This document shows positions 59,146-64,000 of a stretch of DNA of 64,000 nucleotides, in pieces. Source of the stretch: Bombardia bombarda (lineage: Eukaryota > Ascomycota > Sordariomycetes > Sordariales > Lasiosphaeriaceae). The translations under genes were made by a program, and so were the position numbers. The stretch's first letter is position 1, and each line of letters begins with the position of its first letter. The stretch lies in NCBI GenBank assembly GCA_030512295.1, contig JAULSR010000001.1, positions 3,185,001 through 3,249,000 on the forward strand, written 5' to 3'. A model generated the notes under the pieces. It saw nothing but the letters and a program-made list of their open reading frames with translations. It ran no database searches and was not told the origin of the DNA.

Positions 59146-62100
59146 ATGGTGGCAAAACCATTTGTTCCGCGCCAGCGCAAGCGCAAGGTGCTCGACCGCC
59201 AAAGGGCAGAGGAGAGAGCGACACACGACGGCCCCGCCAGCCCTGAAGTCGAGATCGACTCAAACGCCATTGAGATCACGTCGGACCAAAAGGCCATTTA
59301 CGAGCAAAAGAAGGTCCAATTTCGGGAGAAGCTGAAGGCTGAGGGGAACAAAATCAGCGGCAAGAAGGCCAAGCGTCTTGAGAGATACATCGAGACCAAG
59401 CTTAGGAAAGACGAAAACCGCGAATTGCTCGCCAAGCTCGCCGCAAACAAGATCGACACCAGTCTGTTTTCCAGCAGCCGATCGATTGGCCAGGCTAGAG
59501 AGACGAAGAAGGAGGCACTGAGTCGCGCCCTAAGGGAGCGTGATGCTGGGCTTGCCTCGGACAAGTCAACAGTTGCGCAGCTCTATCAAAAACGACGGGC
59601 CGTGGGTGAAGCTCTACGCGAGGATGATGATTCGGACGATTCTGGAGATGAAGAGGAATCTTCTTGGGCCAAGCCCACACCGGGCGCCTCCACGGTAGTT
59701 GGGTCTGGTCTTAAACGGCCACTGGAGGTCGACGATTCTGGCCGCCCCATACTTGCTAAACGACAGAGGCGAGGAGGTGTGAAATCAAGACCGCCTATCA
59801 TCACACATTCTAAACCAGTTGCACCCGCTGCGGTAGAGTGGGATGGGTTCGGGTCTGAGGAGGATGAGGACGGGGATGAAGATGATGAGTCTTCAGGCGA
59901 CGATTCGGAGGGCAGTGAATCTGAAAGCCAAAGCGCTGATGATAACTCCGTGGAAGGTACAGACGAGGGCTCGGAGGGCTCAGAGGGCTTAGAAGAGGAG
60001 TCTGGGTCCGAGGAGCTGGATGAGGCCGACCAATTGGCGCGGAAGAAGGAGAAATCATCGGCCTTCAAGGCATGGGCACACCAGCAGAGAAATGAGGCAC
60101 TCGGATATGAAGCCATTGCCTCGGGACCCTCAGTCATCGACATACCAAGACCCGCGAGCTTCAAACCTCGACCTCTAGAACAGGACCCGTTACCCGAAGA
60201 ATTGCTGCCGACAACCAATATTTCGCGGAAAGCGTACAGCGTCGCTGTAACCAGGGATCCTGAAATTCAGGAAACCCGCTTTAGACTGCCTGTAGTGGCT
60301 GAAGAGCAGAAGATTATGGAGGCTATTCACAACCACGATGTTGTTGTTATCTGCGGCGCAACAGGTTCCGGGAAAACGACACAGGTGCCTCAGTTCCTAT
60401 ACGAGGCTGGCTATGGTTCTCCCACTGGACCTACACCCGGCTTGATTGGTGTGACTCAGCCGAGACGAGTCGCAGCTGTCAGCATGTCCAAGAGAGTTGG
60501 TCAGGAAATGGGAGACCACTCCCACGTTGTGGCTTATCAGATCCGATTCGAAGGTACCGTCGATCCCAAGACGGCTCTCAAGTTTATGACAGATGGTGTT
60601 CTTCTTCGCGAAGCGGCCCAGGACATTGCTCTTCGCAAGTACTCCGCCATTATCATCGACGAGGCTCACGAGAGGAGCGTAAACACCGATATTCTCATTG
60701 CCATGCTGAGTAGAGTGGTAAAACTGCGGGCAGATCTGGCCAAGGAAGACCACTCGGTGAAGCCTCTGAAGCTCATTATCATGTCTGCCACACTAAGAAT
60801 CGAGGATCTCACTCAAAATCCTGCCTTATTCCCAGTTCCCCCTCGTGTTCTCGAGATTGAGGGACGGGAACACAGTGTCACCCTTCACTTTGCTCGCAAA
60901 ACCCATCACGATTATGTCGAAGATGCATTTCGCAAGATAAGCAGAGGACACAAGAAACTGCCACCTGGAGGGTTTCTTGTGTTCCTCACAGGCCAAGGCG
61001 AGATTTCTGCGTTGAGTAAGCGGTTGAAGTCAGCTTTCGGTAGTATGACCTCTGTGACCGGACCCAAGGTGCGGATTTCTGCGAACGAAGCCCCAGTTGA
61101 AGTAGAGGATATAGACTTTGGTGAGGTTGACGACCGAAATGACGACATGGATGATGAGATCGAGTTTGCCTCTGATGATGAAGCAGAGAATGCCGAATTC
61201 GACATTGAAGATGAGGAATCGGGAACGGGACCTTTGAAGATGCACATTCTACCCCTTTACTCTCTACTTCCCACAAAGGAGCAGATGAGGGTCTTTGATC
61301 CTCCCCCGGATGGGTCGAGACTGGTTATTTTGGCTACCAACGTGGCTGAGACCAGTTTGACAATTCCTGGCATACGTTATGTATTCGACAGCGGAAGGGC
61401 AAAGGAGCGGCGATATGATCCCGTGAGCGGCGTTCAGAGCTTCGAAATCGGCTGGATTAGCAAGGCCAGTGCAAAGCAGCGTGCAGGTCGTGCGGGACGT
61501 ACTGGTCCTGGTCACTGCTGGAGACTTTACTCTTCCGCTATTTACGAAAGAGATTTCCCCGAATTTGCGCAGCCCGAGTTGCTTCGGATGCCTATTGAGG
61601 GTGTTGTTCTTCAGCTCAAGGCCATGAACCTCCAGCATGTGGTCAACTTCCCCTTCCCAACCCCTCCAGAGCGGTCAAGCCTGATCAAGGCTGAGAAGCT
61701 TTTGACCTACCTGTCAGCATTATCGCCAAGTGGTCAGGTCACACAAATTGGATCGACCATGTCCATCTTTCCTCTTTCACCTCGCTTTGCACGAATTCTG
61801 CTTGTCGGTCACCTTCACGAGTGCCTTCCGTACACTATCGCATTAGTTGCTGGACTGTCCGCGGGTGAGGTGTTCATCCCGGAGAACCAAGCCATCCCCC
61901 AGCAGCAGTTCAAAGCGAAGATTACCGCACACATGAGGATGTCATTGCCGATGACCGGCGGGCGAAGATCCGGCAAGCTTTCAATATGGTGCACAAGAAC
62001 TTTTGCTTCCTTGACGATAAGTCTGACGCGATCAAACTGCTGCAGGTTGTCGGCGAGTTTGCTCATGACCCTACAGAGTCTTGGTGCGAGAGCCACTTCT

Positions 62101-62779
62101 TGCGGTTCAAGGTGCTAAAGGAGATCAAGCAACTCCAGAGTCAGATCACCGATCTCTTGAGAACTAATATCCCGCATTCGCCAACCTAAAGGTCGCGGAC
62201 AAGCTTGACCCTCCTACCCCGAAGCAAGTCCAGGCTTTGAAGCAGATGGTCGCTTCAGGTTATATCGACCAGGTCGCCATCCGAGCCGACAAGTCCCCAA
62301 ACCCACCCGAGATGTACAGGACGCCTAAACGCGCAATCAATGTCCCATATCTGCCCTTGGTTCCCCTCGAAGGAGAGCAGAAGCTGGACTCGGCAGATAG
62401 GCTGGTCTACATTCACCCCTCTTCTCCGCTAGCTCATTTGAGCGTCGATGAGTGCCCTGACTATGTGGTATACTCATATCTTCAGAAAGCGGGCAACCAG
62501 GCAGTAGATAGTGGGAAGAAGCCCAAGACGAGAATGCATGCCTTGACGGACCTGACGGCCGGTCAACTCGCATCTCTGGCCAAGGGTACCCCGCTGATCA
62601 CGTACGGGAAGCCCATCAAGGAGGTCAAGACAGTTGATCCGGAGAACGAGAACGTTAGGGAAGTCTGGGTTGTACCCTATCTTAGGGCCGAGGGTGCCAG
62701 CGGAGGATTGGGCTGGCCTCTACCAGCAAGAAAGGTGAAGCAACGAAAGGTTGCTGGGAAAGGATGGGTTGTCGAGTGA
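59146..62779 (+). CDS. dhr1: DEAH-box RNA helicase Dhr1/Ecm16 (DHX37), with two apparent frameshifts
   Basis: Nucleolar helicase that displaces U3 snoRNA from pre-18S rRNA. The frame opens at ATG 59146 (MVAKPFVPRQRKRKVLDRQR). The N-terminal ~360 residues are basic, then very acidic (Glu/Asp/Ser). The helicase core is complete: GATGSGKTTQVPQ, TQPRRVAAVSMS, IIIDEAHERS, IMSATLRIED, ATNVAETSLTIPG and QRAGRAGRTGPGHCWRLY. An acidic insert of ~60 residues sits between motifs III and IV-V (near 61080-61230), as in Dhr1. After GEVFIPENQAIP the frame breaks at a C5 run (61896-61900); family sequence resumes in another frame (DDRRAKIRQAF, then KNFCFLDDKSDAIKLLQVVG). It breaks again at 62171-62173 (C3) and resumes as AFANLKVADKLDPP to the end WVVE. 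One added C at each place restores a continuous frame. I infer consensus errors rather than gene death. Confidence 0.92.
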
Positions 62780-63215
62780 AACAAGATAAAGGATTAAGGA
62801 GGCTAACTTATAGAGGTGGAGAAAACATGAACATACGGTTGTGGATGTACGGTTGATATAGTAGTTGATGGTAATATGAAAGAAAATACCGCAAACAAAC
62901 GGCATATGGGAGATGCAATTGGAGGTCATGGAAATACCATAATTACGACTGCAATGTATCTTTCTTTAAACTGAAGATTTGTATTCAGGACCGGAAACAA
63001 AAATCTGATCTGACAAATCAAAATTTTATGTTTGATAGAACGCCGGAGTTCAATTTCAAATATTTTCGCTCCTATTTTGAATGGTCGATATATCCTAAGA
63101 GGTAAACCGACTACGCTTACCAATTCTTTCTTTGGGTATCATATGATGTATTTTTCCAGCCTGCCAGCCACAACGCCAAGTATAACCGTGAACCAAACAA
63201 CCGAGTCAAACCGAA
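62780..63215. other. Convergent 3' intergenic spacer
   Basis: AT-rich spacer between Dhr1 (+) and Med6 (-). No gene seen. Confidence 0.5.
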
Positions 63216-64000
63216 TCACGAAGGAGTGGTAGTAGTCTTGCTCTTCCGCCTCTTTGGTTTCGCCATATTCGCAGGCTTTGGGCTCTTGGTCTCCTTGCCG
63301 CTCCTGGCGAGGGGGTTGTCTCCTACCTTGGTGTCCAGAGCCGGGAGGATCTGGACCTCTTTCAAAGTGATGGGCCCTACGTTCTTCGGAGCTTCCTTCC
63401 GGCCTGTCGACGACAAGAGGAACTCGCCTGGTTTTCCGGTGATGGGGTTCTCGTCCATGTACTCCCCGCCGAATCGGTCGTGGAGCACGAGCGATTCCTC
63501 GACGAGCATGGCGTCCAGAAGGGCGCTGCTTTTGTCGGAGGTGGCAGCGGCGGCCTTACCTGCTGCTGCCCCTGTGACCTCCGGCATCGGCGTGTCTGCC
63601 CTGGATTCGAGACCTCCTCGCTGCTGCTTCGTCGTCGAGGCGGCAGCCGCTTCCTTGGGGGTCTGGTATACGCGGCCCAGCGAGGGCGACCAGGTCTGCA
63701 CGCTCTCCGCGATGGGTAATATCCTGGCGACGTTTGTGGATATGGTTGCCTATATTTTCAGTCAATTAACAAGCCAGTCTCTTGAGAGTGAGACGGAAAG
63801 CAGTTTGCCCCCTTCCGGAGGAGAGAGACGTACAACTTTCGCGCTGATAATGTCGGCTAGGGTCGGCGCCATGTATACGTTCTCTCCCACCATGAAGTAG
63901 ACCGCGTGCACGACAACCTCGTCCTCCTCTCCATGTCGCTTCCGCCGCGTCTGCTTGTTGATGACCCACACCCCGGTCCCGGCACCAGGTCCAGTCTCGG
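63216..64000 (-). CDS. med6: Mediator subunit Med6, 5' end outside the window
   Basis: Two exons are visible: a partial one (64000-63834) and the last (63749-63216); the intron is in phase 0. The first reads GAGTGVWVINKQTRRKR, then VHAVYFMVGENVYMAPTLAD and IISAKV. The second begins ATISTNVARILPIAESVQTW. This is the conserved Med6 block in fungi. The C-terminal ~150 residues are Ala/Ser/Lys-rich with low conservation and end in a basic Lys/Thr tail. Med6 is a head-module subunit of Mediator, the RNA polymerase II coactivator. The start and N-terminal half lie beyond position 64000. Confidence 0.9.

Noticed and set aside
59586..60218. 210-residue minus-strand Ser-rich frame
   Set aside because: Antisense of the acidic region of Dhr1.
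1..64000. CRISPR arrays, transposons, secondary-metabolite or defence clusters
   Set aside because: I saw no regularly spaced repeats, transposase or reverse transcriptase motifs, terminal repeats, or PKS/NRPS/terpene genes.

Overview
This window is nuclear DNA of a filamentous ascomycete (Pezizomycotina). The protein repertoire, short spliceosomal introns of about 45-200 nt and compact intergenic spaces suggest a Sordariomycete; the class is an inference, not proven. I find 21 protein-coding loci on both strands. Nearly all are conserved housekeeping or signalling genes. I see no biosynthetic cluster, transposon, CRISPR array, viral insertion or convincing tRNA/rRNA gene. I did not find a new multi-gene system.

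Layout. 1-12 kb: a BCS1-type AAA ATPase (+), the TFIIIC subunit Tau95 (-) and the PP2A B56 regulatory subunit (+). 12-21 kb: a CID/RS-domain RNA-processing protein (-), a small membrane protein resembling DUF4748 (-) and a WD40-inositol polyphosphate 5-phosphatase (+). 22-30 kb: a truncated questin-oxidase-like locus (+), Pwp2/Utp1 (-), septin Cdc12 (+) and a mitochondrial PDK/BCKDK-type kinase (-). 32-42 kb: the USP7/Ubp15 deubiquitinase (+), Tim22 (+), the SNW-domain splicing factor Prp45/SKIP (-) and a p24 cargo receptor (-). 43-56 kb: a PhoD-like phosphatase (+), trimethyllysine dioxygenase (+), an SDR oxidoreductase (+), calcineurin A (+) and a cyclase-family protein (+). 56-64 kb: ribosomal protein uL15 (-), a PAC3-type proteasome chaperone (-), the DEAH helicase Dhr1/Ecm16 (+) and the 3' part of Mediator Med6 (-).

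Gene models were built by joining open frames across GT/GC...AG boundaries and checking that phase closes. Functional themes recur without operon-like organisation: 18S rRNA biogenesis (Pwp2, Dhr1), splicing (SNW; probably the CID/RS protein), dephosphorylation signalling (PP2A-B56, calcineurin, 5-phosphatase) and mitochondria (Tim22, PDK, trimethyllysine dioxygenase, BCS1-like).

Most worth a second look: three single-base frame breaks in two core genes (Tau95, Dhr1), each at a run of C on the coding strand, which look like consensus errors; a truncated questin-oxidase-like gene; a GC-AG intron; several micro-exons; and a telomere-like Tbf1-type motif upstream of the uL15 gene.
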